The notes beneath the pieces were generated by a model. That model searched no databases, had not been told where the DNA came from, and was given only the letters and a program-made list of their open reading frames with translations. Shown one piece after another: positions 25,242-34,721 of a DNA stretch of 64,000 nucleotides (position 1 is its first letter; every line of letters starts with the position of its first letter). A program made the translations under genes and the position numbers. Origin of the DNA: Paenibacillus sp. HB172176 (lineage in GTDB: Bacteria; Bacillota; Bacilli; Paenibacillales; Paenibacillaceae); contig NZ_JAATHD010000022.1 of the NCBI RefSeq assembly GCF_011947265.1, forward strand, positions 46,997 to 110,996. Direction: 5' to 3'.

Positions 25242-26636
25242 GTGCAAGGCATGCGATCCAGACTCCAGACAAGAAGCGTCGCGATTTTGAACAACTATTT
25301 CACGGGCAGCTCGATGAACTACAAGCAAATATTCGCCATCATCGTGCCGATATTCGTGGATACCTCTCTGATCGTCATCATGGCGATTATGAACACCGCA
25401 ATGGTCAGCTCTTCCGGCGTCGCCGCCGTGAGCGCCGTCAGCATGGTGGATTCGATCAATTTGTTTCTCATTAATTTGTTCGTGGCGGTGGCGACCGGCG
25501 GGACGGTTATCGTCGCGCAGTATAGAGGAAGCGGCAACAATGAGATGGTGTCAAGGGCCGCCTCGCAAGCCATTTCAGCCGTTGCGTTTATTTCGATTTT
25601 TATCTGCGTCGCTATAATCATTTTTCATACATCGACCTTGAATATGCTCTTCGGAGACGCGGATGAAGAAGTGATGCATAACGCCCGAATCTTTCTGATT
25701 GGAAGCTGCATCTCCTATCCGTTCATCGCAATCTTCCAGGCGGTGACGGGCGTGCTCAGAGGCGTGGCGGAGACGAAGGCGTGTCTGATGCTGTCCCTGA
25801 TCATGAATGCCTCCTACTTCTTGTTGAATCTTCTTCTGATCAAGATATTCGATATGGGCGTCATGGGACTGTCAATCTCCGTCATAACGGCTCGCGTGCT
25901 GGGCATGGCGGCCGCTCTCTACTATTTGATTCGCTATAATCAGACGATTCGATTCAAGCTGCGCGAAATGCTCAAGCTGCATGCTTCCGTGCTTCGTAAA
26001 ATTATGTATATCGGTATTCCGTTTGCAGCCGAGCAGATGTTCTTCAACGGCGGAAAACTTATCACGCAGACCTTCATCGTTCAGCTTGGCACGTTGGCGG
26101 TCACTGTTAATGCAATTAGCGGCTCTCTGTCCATGCTGTTTCAAGTGGGCGGCTCATCGATCTCCGTCGCGATTGTTACGGTAGTGGGGCAGTGCATGGG
26201 TCGAAGGAATATTGAGGATGCCCGGAAATTCATCAAATCCTTACTTGGCTTGTCAACGGTCGTATTTGTCGTTATAACCGTTATTCTGCTTCTGCTGTTC
26301 CCGCTCATTGTAAAGCTGTACGCGCCGCCGGATGAAATTGTTCCGACAATCTTCGCGCTCATTTTGCTGACATCGATTGCGCAGCCAATCGTATGGTCCA
26401 TCAGTTTTATCATGCCGTCCGCGCTGCGGGCGGCGGGCGATTCCAAATTCACATCGATTGCTTCCTTGCTGTCGATGTGGCTGTTCCGTATTGTGCTGGG
26501 GTATATTCTCGGCATAACGCTTCATTTCGGAATTATTGGCGTCTGGGTGGCAATGGTGCTGGAATGGGGCGTGCGGGGAATCATCTTCTGGCTTCGCTTC
26601 AAGGGAGACAAGTGGTACAGGCATAAGCTGATATAG
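25242..26636 (+). CDS. MATE-family efflux transporter
   Basis: A 464-residue membrane protein with about 12 helices in two halves. The start region (YFTGSSMNYKQIFAIIVPIFVD) and the VAQYRGSGN and GGSSISVAIVTVVGQCMGRR segments are typical of Na+- or H+-driven MATE exporters. A GTG at 25242 and an ATG at 25251 are both possible starts; neither has a strong ribosome site. Substrate unknown. It stands alone between the MntP-like gene and a convergent gene. Confidence 0.9.
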   Translation: MQGMRSRLQTRSVAILNNYFTGSSMNYKQIFAIIVPIFVDTSLIVIMAIMNTAMVSSSGVAAVSAVSMVDSINLFLINLFVAVATGGTVIVAQYRGSGNNEMVSRAASQAISAVAFISIFICVAIIIFHTSTLNMLFGDADEEVMHNARIFLIGSCISYPFIAIFQAVTGVLRGVAETKACLMLSLIMNASYFLLNLLLIKIFDMGVMGLSISVITARVLGMAAALYYLIRYNQTIRFKLREMLKLHASVLRKIMYIGIPFAAEQMFFNGGKLITQTFIVQLGTLAVTVNAISGSLSMLFQVGGSSISVAIVTVVGQCMGRRNIEDARKFIKSLLGLSTVVFVVITVILLLLFPLIVKLYAPPDEIVPTIFALILLTSIAQPIVWSISFIMPSALRAAGDSKFTSIASLLSMWLFRIVLGYILGITLHFGIIGVWVAMVLEWGVRGIIFWLRFKGDKWYRHKLI

Positions 26637-26640
26637 AGGC

Positions 26641-26682
26641 AAGAAGGCTGCGCGGTCGAGTCAATCGACGCGCAGCCTTCTT
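26641..26682. terminator. Strong hairpin between convergent genes
   Basis: AAGAAGGCTGCGC and GCGCAGCCTTCTT form a perfect 13-base stem with an inner GTCGA/TCGAC stem. There is no clear T run on either side, so it may work as a weak bidirectional terminator. Confidence 0.6.
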
Positions 26683-26694
26683 GGGCTTCGACTG

Positions 26695-27846
26695 CTATTC
26701 CGCAAGCGCAGCCGCGGCGAGCAACGAGATTACCGAATTGTCCATCGGAGGATTATGAAGTCCGGCGCGCACGTCGCGATAGTAGCGCTCGAGAGGAAGC
26801 TTGCGCGACAGGCTCGCGCCCCCGACGATGCGCATCGCGATATCCACGACCTTAATGGCATGATTGGTGGCGACATACTTGGCGAGGCCGAGCTCGGGCT
26901 TCATGGAAGAACGCGAATCCGCTTGCCGATCCCATCGATCCGCCGTATCGTAAAGCAAGCAGCGCGCGGTGCGAAGCTCGACCTCCATCTCGCCGATCGA
27001 TTGCTGAACGGAGGGAAGAGAGGCAATTGATTCCTTCATTTGGCCCGGTTTATAGGCGCGGGCGAAGTCAAGCGCGAAATCTCTGGCAGCCATGGCGATT
27101 CCAAGGTAACAAGCCGGAATATGGAGCAGCCAGCCTCCGCCGTCATCGATGCCGCTGTCCGCCAATCTCATCTCATGCGGAACGAATACATCCTCGAGAA
27201 TCATATCATGGCTCCCTGTAGCCCTCATGCCCAGAGTATCCCAGGTTTCGACCAGTTTGATGCCGTCGCCTCGCTTGACGAGGAAGCTTCCGATGCAAGC
27301 CTCTTCCTCCAGATAAGCCGTTACGACGAATTGATCGAGAATAGGGGACAAGGTGCTGAAAGTTTTCCGACCGGAAATCCGCCAGCCTCCGGAGACCGGA
27401 ACTGCGATAGAGCCCGGCTTTCCGCCGCGGCTGGGGCTTCCCGAAGCGGCTTCGCTGGCAAAGGTATTGATCATGGCTCCATTCTCGGCAACGGAACGGC
27501 AAAGCTCCGCGAAAATCTTCGGGTTCCATTTGTCAGTGGAGCCGAAATGCAGCATTTGACCGAGATGCCACCCGAAGGAGAGCGCAGTTGAACCGTCCCC
27601 GTAAGCAAGTCTCTCTTGCACCTGCACCAATTCATAGAGGGAAATCTCGTCGCCTCCGTGCTTCTTCGGAATCGTGAGCTTGTAAAACCCTGCTTCGCGC
27701 AAATCGGCAAAATTGTCGAAGGGGAAGGAGCCGTCCCGATCATGGACCTCCGCTCTCGCCGCGAATATGGAAGCCAGCTCCCCCGCTTTCGACAATCGCT
27801 CCTGTTGTTCCCTGGTTCGGATATACTGCTCGGAAATTCGGTTCAT
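26695..27846 (-). CDS. Acyl-CoA dehydrogenase family protein
   Basis: A 383-residue flavoprotein of the acyl-CoA dehydrogenase fold: helical N-terminal domain, central beta domain (INTFASEAASGSPSRGG ... WRISGRKTFSTLSP) and the C-terminal helical bundle ending in IVGGASLSRKLPLERYYRDVRAG. The WDTLGMRATGSHD segment is typical of the branch that includes B. subtilis YdbM and flavin-dependent monooxygenases such as DszC. The usual catalytic Glu was not located with confidence, so oxidation of a CoA ester versus oxygenation cannot be decided. It may be cotranscribed with the oxidoreductase 40 bases upstream. Confidence 0.85.
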   Translation of the reverse strand: MNRISEQYIRTREQQERLSKAGELASIFAARAEVHDRDGSFPFDNFADLREAGFYKLTIPKKHGGDEISLYELVQVQERLAYGDGSTALSFGWHLGQMLHFGSTDKWNPKIFAELCRSVAENGAMINTFASEAASGSPSRGGKPGSIAVPVSGGWRISGRKTFSTLSPILDQFVVTAYLEEEACIGSFLVKRGDGIKLVETWDTLGMRATGSHDMILEDVFVPHEMRLADSGIDDGGGWLLHIPACYLGIAMAARDFALDFARAYKPGQMKESIASLPSVQQSIGEMEVELRTARCLLYDTADRWDRQADSRSSMKPELGLAKYVATNHAIKVVDIAMRIVGGASLSRKLPLERYYRDVRAGLHNPPMDNSVISLLAAAALAE

Positions 27847-27886
27847 ATTCGATAACGCTCCTTCACTTATTAGCCGTTATCACCCA

Positions 27887-28879
27887 TTATATCAGCTTTA
27901 CGATTGCGCGTCCCTGCACCTTGGACTTCAGAATATCGCTCAGCGCCGAAGGAAGCTCCCCGAGATCAACTTCCCGATCAACAAGCCTCTCGAGATTCAC
28001 GGGCTTGAGATCTCCGGCCAAACGCCGCCAGAGCCGCTCCCTTCGATCCCTTGGACAATAGACCGAATCAATGCCAAGTATGTTCACTCCCCGCAAAATA
28101 AACGGCATGACCGAAGTCGTGACGGCGGTTCCGCCAGTCAAGCCGCTGACGGCAACCGAGCCGTCGTAGCTCAGCTTCGAGACAATCGCAGCAAGCGTGC
28201 TTCCGCCCACCGGATCGACGGCAGCTTGCCAGAGCTGCTTCTGCAGCGGCTTGCCGCTGTCTCTAATGATTTCGTCCCGGTGAATAAGCTCCGCAGCGCC
28301 AAGCTCGGTTAGATACGGAGCGGCCCTCAGCTTTCCTGTGCCAGCTACGATCTGATAGCCCCGCCTGCTCAGCATTGCAATCGCCAATCCTCCGACGCCT
28401 CCCGTCGCGCCGGTGACGAGTATCTTTCCTTTGTCAGGGGCGACGCCGTTCTCCTCGAGTCGATCGATGGACATGGCTGCGGTGAAACCGGCCGTTCCTA
28501 GAATCATCGCTTCGCGCAGGGAAAGGCCCTCCGGCAGCGGCAAGATCCAATCCGACTTCAGCCGCGCGTATTCGCTGTAACCGCCGAAATGGGAGATGCC
28601 CAGCTCGTAGCCGGTCGCAAGCACAGATTGCCCCTCGCGGAACCGGCTGTCCGAGGACGATACAACATGACCGGCCAGATCGATCCCGGGAATCATGGGA
28701 TAGCTTCTGACAACGCTGCTGTCTGGCATGCATGCGAGCGCATCCTTATAATTCACGCTGGAGTAGGCGACGCGAATCAGTACCTCGCCAGGAGGCAGCT
28801 GACTAAAATCCAGCTGCCTCCGTTCGTTGGAAAAGCCCTTGTTGTTGTCCACAACCAACGCTTGAAAGACTTCCTGCAT
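27887..28879 (-). CDS. YhdH/YhfP-family zinc-independent quinone oxidoreductase (acryloyl-CoA reductase-like)
   Basis: A 330-residue medium-chain reductase. It has the AYSSVNYKDALA start segment and the PGIDLAG motif of the YhdH/AcuI branch, then a nucleotide-binding GATGGVGGLAIAML motif near residue 160. Members reduce acryloyl-CoA or other enones with NADPH. The ATG at 28877-28879 is eight bases after GGAG; the GTG three codons earlier is less likely. Its position just upstream of an acyl-CoA dehydrogenase suggests a small acyl-CoA redox unit, which is inference. Confidence 0.9.
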   Translation of the reverse strand: MQEVFQALVVDNNKGFSNERRQLDFSQLPPGEVLIRVAYSSVNYKDALACMPDSSVVRSYPMIPGIDLAGHVVSSSDSRFREGQSVLATGYELGISHFGGYSEYARLKSDWILPLPEGLSLREAMILGTAGFTAAMSIDRLEENGVAPDKGKILVTGATGGVGGLAIAMLSRRGYQIVAGTGKLRAAPYLTELGAAELIHRDEIIRDSGKPLQKQLWQAAVDPVGGSTLAAIVSKLSYDGSVAVSGLTGGTAVTTSVMPFILRGVNILGIDSVYCPRDRRERLWRRLAGDLKPVNLERLVDREVDLGELPSALSDILKSKVQGRAIVKLI

Positions 28880-28899
28880 CACAATCACTCCATTCGCGA

Positions 28900-30681
28900 T
28901 TATTCCTTCTTGAAACGTTTCGCGAGAATCCGCATCTCTTCGGACATTTGATTCAGGCTGCTTGCGGAATTCGCTATTTCCTTCATGGCCGCGGATTGCT
29001 GCTCGGCGGAGCCGGCTACGCTCTGAGCGGTGCCTGCGGTTTGCAGCGTTATCTGCTCCATCTCATGAATGGAAGCCGCGATTTCCTCCGAGCTGGCCGA
29101 CATTTGCTCTGCCGCTGCCGAGGTTTCCTCCACTTGGCGTACAATAGCTTTTGCAGAGTCAAGGATGCGGCCGAAGGCTTGGCCCGTCTCATCCATTGAT
29201 TGAACGCTGCCCAGCACCTCTTGCTGTCCCTTCTGCATGGACTCGGAAGTCGCCGCGATTTGCGTTCTGATCTCGTGAATCAGCTCGGCGACTTGCTCGG
29301 CGGATTCGCTGGTCTGCTCTGACAATTTGCGAACCTCGCCGGCGACCACCGCGAATCCTTGTCCATGCTCGCCCGCTCTGGCGGCTTCGATCGCCGCGTT
29401 GAGGGAAAGCAGATTCGTTTGGCTCGAAATGCCTTTGATTGTATCGACGATTTCACCGATTAATTGGGATTGCTCATTCAGCTTCGCGATCGAGCCGCTC
29501 AATTCCTGCACCGTCGAGCTTACTTCATGCAATTTGCGAGTGGAGCCTTGAATCGATTGATTGCCGTTCTCCGCTTCTTCCAACGTTCTTGCCGACAAAT
29601 CGAAGGCCGTTGACGAGGATTCGGCGATGCGCTGGATGCCGGTCGCCATCTCTTCCATGGTACGCGAGGTTTCTTGCATCGCCCCGGATTGTTTATTGTT
29701 GTTCTCCGCGACTTCGCCAATCGATTTTGTCGTATTCGCAATGGCCAGAGTCGTTTCGCCGATAACTTCGTTCAGTTGACTCGATGACGATGCAAGTATA
29801 TTTGAGCTTAAGGTCAAATTACCGACCAACTGACGAATATTGCCCGCGAGCTTGTTGAACGACTCGACGAGCGCGCCGATTTCATCCTTGCTTTTCACCG
29901 TCAGGTCATCGCCGTCCAGATCGCCGCCCGATATTCGCTCCGCTTCGCGTGCGATTCGTTTGATCGGTTTCGTAATATGTTCGGCGAACAGGACGAGAAT
30001 AATGCCTCCGACAACGAAGCAGATGATGAGCGTAATGACGATATTGCGGAAGATATGCTTCTGTCCCGCGTTATAATCTTGCATGTACGAGCCTGCTACA
30101 ACGACCCAGCCCCATGACGACGAAGCCTTGGCATACGACACCTTCAGCGCTTCCTTCATGACTTTGTCAGGCTGATCGGCAGGGGCCGGCAAAGGCCAGT
30201 CATAATAGGTAAAGCCGCCGCCATTAAGACCGATCTGGATCAAATCCTGTATGAAGTAAGTGCCGTCCGAGGCTTGCTTGTCCCATATATTCTGCCCTTC
30301 AAGAGAAGGATGGGCAAGAAGGTTGCCCTTATCGTCCAGCACGAAAAAATAGCCGTTCTTCCCGAGATCGATGGAAGGATTAATCGCTCTGGTTCCGTTT
30401 TCGGTTTTGGCGCCCAGCAGCATGACGCGCATCTGTTCCTCAGCTTCCTCTTGCGAAATTTTGCCGGCTTCCACCAGCTTGTCCATGTTTTCGATTGAGG
30501 CCAGCACCAGATTAACGCTGGCGCTCAGCTTGCTCTCGATCAACTTATTCGTCTCGTCGACCGATACTTGATAGATGGCAATGCCGAGCGTCAGTATCGG
30601 CACGATCAACAGCAGGAACGAGCCGCCGAGCAGCTTCTTGCGAATGGTTAATGCGAATCTTGCTTTTTTTGTTTTAGACAT
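28900..30681 (-). CDS. Methyl-accepting chemotaxis protein with single-Cache sensor
   Basis: A 593-residue chemoreceptor. Helix 1 is near 17-35; the sensing domain of about 150 residues contains GYFFVLDDKGNLLAHPSLEG, typical of sCache_2, which often binds small organic acids; helix 2 is near 190-212; HAMP and the signalling coil follow, with the tip LSLNAAIEAARAGEHGQGF. Length and layout are normal. Start ATG 30679-30681 follows GGGAGG. It is independent of the earlier chemoreceptor and similar only in the signalling part. Confidence 0.94.
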   Translation of the reverse strand: MSKTKKARFALTIRKKLLGGSFLLLIVPILTLGIAIYQVSVDETNKLIESKLSASVNLVLASIENMDKLVEAGKISQEEAEEQMRVMLLGAKTENGTRAINPSIDLGKNGYFFVLDDKGNLLAHPSLEGQNIWDKQASDGTYFIQDLIQIGLNGGGFTYYDWPLPAPADQPDKVMKEALKVSYAKASSSWGWVVVAGSYMQDYNAGQKHIFRNIVITLIICFVVGGIILVLFAEHITKPIKRIAREAERISGGDLDGDDLTVKSKDEIGALVESFNKLAGNIRQLVGNLTLSSNILASSSSQLNEVIGETTLAIANTTKSIGEVAENNNKQSGAMQETSRTMEEMATGIQRIAESSSTAFDLSARTLEEAENGNQSIQGSTRKLHEVSSTVQELSGSIAKLNEQSQLIGEIVDTIKGISSQTNLLSLNAAIEAARAGEHGQGFAVVAGEVRKLSEQTSESAEQVAELIHEIRTQIAATSESMQKGQQEVLGSVQSMDETGQAFGRILDSAKAIVRQVEETSAAAEQMSASSEEIAASIHEMEQITLQTAGTAQSVAGSAEQQSAAMKEIANSASSLNQMSEEMRILAKRFKKE

Positions 30682-30880
30682 GTTAAACCTCCCCCATATT
30701 CGCTATGTTTCGACAAATTTCGATGATGTCTAGTTTTAGCGTACTCGAACTTATAGTGGAAATCAAAGGAAGATTTTATGTCAATTTCATGAAAGGAATG
30801 GAGCTTTGCGCTCGATTCAGCGGAGATGATGAGTCCAGGAGCTATCCAAACAAGGCGGAAGCGGTGGATGGAAGCAAGCA

Positions 30881-30923
30881 ACAGCCCTCCCATGCGCGAA
30901 TTTCGCGCACGGGAAGGCTGTTC
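30881..30923. terminator. Inverted repeat downstream of the aldo/keto reductase gene
   Basis: AACAGCC (30881-30887) pairs with GGCTGTT (30917-30923), with an inner GCGCGAA/TTCGCGC stem. The minus-strand exit is only moderately T-rich (TTGCTTGCTTCC), so termination is plausible but unproven. The rest of 30682-30954 holds no gene that I can support. Confidence 0.5.
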
Positions 30924-30954
30924 GGGTTAAAGCTTCGCGTTTAATCCCTAGCGA

Positions 30955-31947
30955 TTAATCCTTAACGATCTGGTTGATCAACGCAAGCTCCTCGTCGCTG
31001 AAGCTCAGGTTGGAGAGCGCGGCAACATTGTCTTCGATCTGGCTTACCCGGCTTGCTCCAATCAGGGCCGATGTAATTCTGCCGCCCCGGAGCACCCAAG
31101 CCAGCGACATTTGCGCCAGGGACTGGCCGCGCGATTTCGCCAGCTCGTTAAGCTTGACGATCTTGGCAATCTTGTCCTCTGTAATGTCCTTGCCCTTCAA
31201 GAAGCCTGTCGAGCTTGCGGCTCGCGAGCCTTCCGGAATGCCTCTCAGATACTTGTCGGTGAGCAGTCCTTGCGCGAGCGGACAGAAGGCGATGCTGCCA
31301 ACGCCGTTCTCCTCCAGCACGTCCTGCAGGCCGTCCTCGACCCAGCGGTTCAGAATCGAATACGAAGGCTGATGAATGAGCAGCGGCGTGCCGAGCTCCT
31401 TCAGAATGCGCGAAGCTTCGGCCGTCTGTTCGGCGGAATAACTGGATATGCCGACATACATTGCTTTCCCGGATCGAACGATCTGGTCGAGAGCCATCAT
31501 TGTTTCTTCGAGAGGCGTGTTCGGATCAGGACGATGCGAGTAGAAAATGTCCACATAGTCGAGGCCCATGCGCTTCAAGCTTTGATCCAGGCTGCTAATC
31601 ACATATTTGCGAGAGCCCCATTCGCCGTAAGGTCCCGGCCACATATAGTAGCCGGCCTTGGTGGAGATGACCAGCTCGTCACGGTAGGGAGCAAGATCGG
31701 ATTTCAGCATTTGGCCGAACATTTCCTCCGCGGAGCCTGGAGGCGGTCCGTAATTATTGGCAAGATCGAAATGGGTGATGCCGAGATCGAAGGCGCGGCG
31801 AATCATCGCTCTTCCGTTCTCATACGAATCGACGCCTCCGAAGTTATGCCACAGTCCAAGCGAAATTGCTGGGAGCATAAGGCCGGATTTGCCTGTGCGG
31901 TTATATTTCATGGTGGAATAGCGGTCAGCGCTTGCTTCATAAACCAT
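30955..31947 (-). CDS. Aldo/keto reductase, YghZ/GPR type
   Basis: A 330-residue NADPH-dependent reductase of the AKR fold. The ITHFDLANNYGPPPGSAEEMFG segment carries the catalytic Asp and Tyr (with a double GP insertion typical of the YghZ/L-glyceraldehyde-3-phosphate reductase branch), STKAGYYMWPGPYG holds the catalytic lysine, and YSHRPDPNTPLEET the histidine. YghZ-type enzymes detoxify methylglyoxal and reduce glyceraldehyde-3-phosphate. Start follows AGGAGGAG. It stands alone. Confidence 0.92.
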   Translation of the reverse strand: MVYEASADRYSTMKYNRTGKSGLMLPAISLGLWHNFGGVDSYENGRAMIRRAFDLGITHFDLANNYGPPPGSAEEMFGQMLKSDLAPYRDELVISTKAGYYMWPGPYGEWGSRKYVISSLDQSLKRMGLDYVDIFYSHRPDPNTPLEETMMALDQIVRSGKAMYVGISSYSAEQTAEASRILKELGTPLLIHQPSYSILNRWVEDGLQDVLEENGVGSIAFCPLAQGLLTDKYLRGIPEGSRAASSTGFLKGKDITEDKIAKIVKLNELAKSRGQSLAQMSLAWVLRGGRITSALIGASRVSQIEDNVAALSNLSFSDEELALINQIVKD

Positions 31948-32071
31948 GTCGTGAAACTCCTCCTTTTTTCTTCAAAAAATCGTAGATCGCGAGCTCTCTC
32001 ATTATATCGAACTCTATATCTATGCAAAAGAGCTGAATAAGAAGTAACCTACTATACTTCGTGTAAGTGAG

Positions 32072-33964
32072 TCATAGCAAAAATTTTTTCCGGAAATGAA
32101 TTAAGGCAAGCAGGGGCCAGATATGCTGGTAGCTGTGATAACGAACGTAGAAGCTGCCGGGCAGGCCCGCGCCGGTCGGATAAGCGTTCATCTGCGAATC
32201 TTCCCTCAGCATATGCAATAAGGCTTCAACGCCTCTTCGCATCGAGCCGCCCGGCTCCCTCTCTGCGGCAATTAGAGCGTCGAGCGCCCATGCCGTCTGA
32301 GACGGCGTGCTGCCGCCGAGCGGCACGTACCGTTTCAACTGGTCGCTTCGGCAGGATTCGCCCCAGCCGCCGTCGCTGTTCTGAATGTTCTGCAGCCAAT
32401 CCGCGCCTTTCCGAATGGAGGCGTGATTCTCTGTCAGTCCCGCCGCGCGCATTCCGGTTAAAGCTGCCCATGTGCCGTAAATATAACAAATTCCCCATCG
32501 GCCGTACCAAGAGCCGTCCCGCTCTTGTTTGCGGATGAGCCAGTCTACACCTCGTTTCATAAAGGAATGGCTATGGTCAAAGCCTGCGAATTGACCTAGA
32601 AATTCCAAGGTTCTGCCCGTCAAATCCGCTTCGGACGGATCGATAGCCGCGGATTTGGCCCCCTCGATAGCGAGCCAGGTAAGCATGCGGTTGTCCTTGT
32701 TCTTCTCGAAGGCCGGCCAGCCGCCGTCGCGATTTTGCATGAACAGCACCCATTGCAGCCCCCGGTTCCAAGCCGATTTCAATTCGGCGCTGTGCAAGCC
32801 GGAGCATTTGACGGCGCGAAGCGCCGCCGTCGTGTCGTCCACATCGGGATTCAACGTGTTGCGCTCGGAGAATCCCCAGCCGCCGGCTATACTGGAGGGG
32901 CTCCCGATACTCCAATCCGCAAGCTTGCGCTGCTGCCAAGGCAAGAGATAGCGTACGGCTCTCTGTGCGGCTCCGGACGAGTCGGAGCTCGCTTGCTGAA
33001 GCGTGTATGCGAGCAAAGCGGTGTCCCAAATGGTCGATGGTGAGTTCTGGATGGTCGTTCTTCCAGACGCATCGCAGCGCATCATGGAGAATGCCTGCGC
33101 CGCGCGCGTCAACACGGGATGCTTGCGATCGTAGCCGAGTGCTAGCAAGGAGAGAATCATAAGAATCGTGGAGCTGGCATAGCTGTACAGCGTTCCATCC
33201 GCTTCAATGCGATCGAGGATGAACTGCTCCGCCTTATCCAGCGCGGCCTCATGCAAGGATCGCGGACTGCCGATGACGCCTTTAAGTCCCTCTGCAATCG
33301 CGTCCAGCATCGTATTGTGCTCAGGCGGAAGCTCTTCTTCATTTGAAGCCTCCCGATCGAGAAGCAAGTCGGACAAATCAGGCTTCGGCGAGCCTTTCCA
33401 ACCGAATTTCAAATCCGCCATAATGAGCATCGGCGCTAGATGCACTCTGGCATAGCCCGAGAATGAGAAGAAATGAACGGGAAACGACGATGGCAGCAGC
33501 AACGCTTCAATGGGAATCGACGAAATGGAGAGCGGCCATTTCATTTGTCCGGTTGCGGCGAGCAACGCTTTGGTCAATGTTGCTTCCGCTTTGCCGATAC
33601 CGCCCTTCATCTGGATGAAACGCCGAGCTCTCTGCATGGCTTCGTCCGACGGCTTGCTGAAGCCGGAGAAGAGCAAGCCGTAATAAGCATCGATCGTGGC
33701 GGATAGATTTCCTTCCTCCTCGTCGAAGAACAGCTTCCAGCAGCCGTTCGGTTTTTGCTCTGCGAGAATTCGCGAATGGAGCTTTTGAATCAGCTCTTCT
33801 TCATTTTCTGCTTGCAGGATGCGTAAAATAATAATGACATAAGCGTCGATGCTCGTCCCGTTCTCGAAGCAATATCGCCAAGCACCGTCGATATGCTGCG
33901 AATTAGAGAGCATATCGGACAACCGTCCAATTTCTTCATTCACGGGCTGAATTAAACGGTCCAT
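32072..33964 (-). CDS. Class II terpene cyclase (squalene-hopene / tetraprenyl-curcumene cyclase type)
   Basis: A 630-residue cyclase with the catalytic D374-V-D376-D377 motif (DxDD) in NPDVDDTTAALRA and several QW-type repeats (RDGGWPAFE, RDGSWYGRWG, SDGGWGES). These enzymes protonate polyprenes to make hopene or, in Bacillus, sporulenol from tetraprenyl-curcumene; the length is close to that of B. subtilis SqhC (about 632). Which substrate is used cannot be told from sequence. The partner prenyltransferases are not in the window. Start ATG 33962-33964 lies after GAGGTATCCGAA. Confidence 0.88.
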   Translation of the reverse strand: MDRLIQPVNEEIGRLSDMLSNSQHIDGAWRYCFENGTSIDAYVIIILRILQAENEEELIQKLHSRILAEQKPNGCWKLFFDEEEGNLSATIDAYYGLLFSGFSKPSDEAMQRARRFIQMKGGIGKAEATLTKALLAATGQMKWPLSISSIPIEALLLPSSFPVHFFSFSGYARVHLAPMLIMADLKFGWKGSPKPDLSDLLLDREASNEEELPPEHNTMLDAIAEGLKGVIGSPRSLHEAALDKAEQFILDRIEADGTLYSYASSTILMILSLLALGYDRKHPVLTRAAQAFSMMRCDASGRTTIQNSPSTIWDTALLAYTLQQASSDSSGAAQRAVRYLLPWQQRKLADWSIGSPSSIAGGWGFSERNTLNPDVDDTTAALRAVKCSGLHSAELKSAWNRGLQWVLFMQNRDGGWPAFEKNKDNRMLTWLAIEGAKSAAIDPSEADLTGRTLEFLGQFAGFDHSHSFMKRGVDWLIRKQERDGSWYGRWGICYIYGTWAALTGMRAAGLTENHASIRKGADWLQNIQNSDGGWGESCRSDQLKRYVPLGGSTPSQTAWALDALIAAEREPGGSMRRGVEALLHMLREDSQMNAYPTGAGLPGSFYVRYHSYQHIWPLLALIHFRKKFLL

Positions 33965-34097
33965 TTCGGATACCTCCGCGTCTGATTTTTACAAGTATAT
34001 GTGAGAGGCTTAACGCTATTTCCTAATTTCCCGAATGCGGGTTACGCTGAATGTCAATTCTGTCTATAATTAAATATTCGGCATGGCTTTTTTCGGT

Positions 34098-34126
34098 TTG
34101 ACATGGCGGCGGGATCGCGTTATGAT
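34098..34126 (+). promoter_or_regulatory. Sigma-A promoter of the DUF6530/GIY-YIG unit
   Basis: TTGACA (34098-34103) and TATGAT (34121-34126) with 17-base spacing, about 90 bases before the ATG at 34216. Confidence 0.8.
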
Positions 34127-34138
34127 GAACGAGCAATT

Positions 34139-34157
34139 ATTTAGTAATTTACTAAAT
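34139..34157. promoter_or_regulatory. Palindromic operator (MarR-like) just after the promoter
   Basis: ATTTAGTA-ATT-TACTAAAT is a perfect 8-base inverted repeat with a 3-base centre. It lies about 12 bases after the -10 element, overlapping the transcription start, where a repressor would block transcription. The TTAGTAAnnTACTAA look resembles MarR-family sites; no matching regulator gene is adjacent. Confidence 0.6.
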
Positions 34158-34215
34158 CAGTTAATATAGTGGATGAAATTTGGCGTCTATCTTATCATAC
34201 GAGGGAGGATATACA

Positions 34216-34695
34216 ATGAAGATACCGACAACGCTCAAGCATAAGCCGGTCATCGTCTCGGAAAATTACGAGGGCGTTGATGGGAGATATGCGAATCAAA
34301 CGGATGCCAAGGGGCTTTCGTTAGGACTCGCTCAATGGAATGATCGAGGAAAGGTGGATATTTCCGCGAAGGTGTGGAGGCATACTGGGGATAAATGGTC
34401 TAGACAATCGGAGGAGCTTCCGCTTCATCGGGTGCTTGATTTGGCTATAATGGTCACCTCCGCTTTGACTCATTTTCGCGAGGCGTACCGATATAAGAAT
34501 TTGTACGATAGCGAGAACCCGATTATTGATCGGATCGGCCTGCAAGGAGATGCTATGACCCTATCGGTATGCACGGATAATGAACGCATCAACGAGGATA
34601 TTCGCTTGTTCAGTCAAGCGTTAAGCGACGATGACGAGTTGATTGGCGAACGGCTGCGCACGCTTTCCCGGACGCTCAAGGAATTAGGCTATTAA
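34216..34695 (+). CDS. Uncharacterised protein, probably DUF6530 family
   Basis: A 159-residue cytoplasmic protein without signal peptide or membrane helix. The N-terminus MKIPTTLKHKPVIVSENYEG and the following DGRYANQTDAKGLSLGLAQWND are a conserved pattern I associate with DUF6530, from memory. Function unknown. The ATG at 34216 follows GAGGGAGG. It has a clear promoter and palindromic operator upstream and is followed 26 bases later by a GIY-YIG protein gene, so the two are likely one transcript. Confidence 0.75.
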   Translation: MKIPTTLKHKPVIVSENYEGVDGRYANQTDAKGLSLGLAQWNDRGKVDISAKVWRHTGDKWSRQSEELPLHRVLDLAIMVTSALTHFREAYRYKNLYDSENPIIDRIGLQGDAMTLSVCTDNERINEDIRLFSQALSDDDELIGERLRTLSRTLKELGY

Positions 34696-34721
34696 GAGGC
34701 GGATGGAAGGAGGGGAAGGCC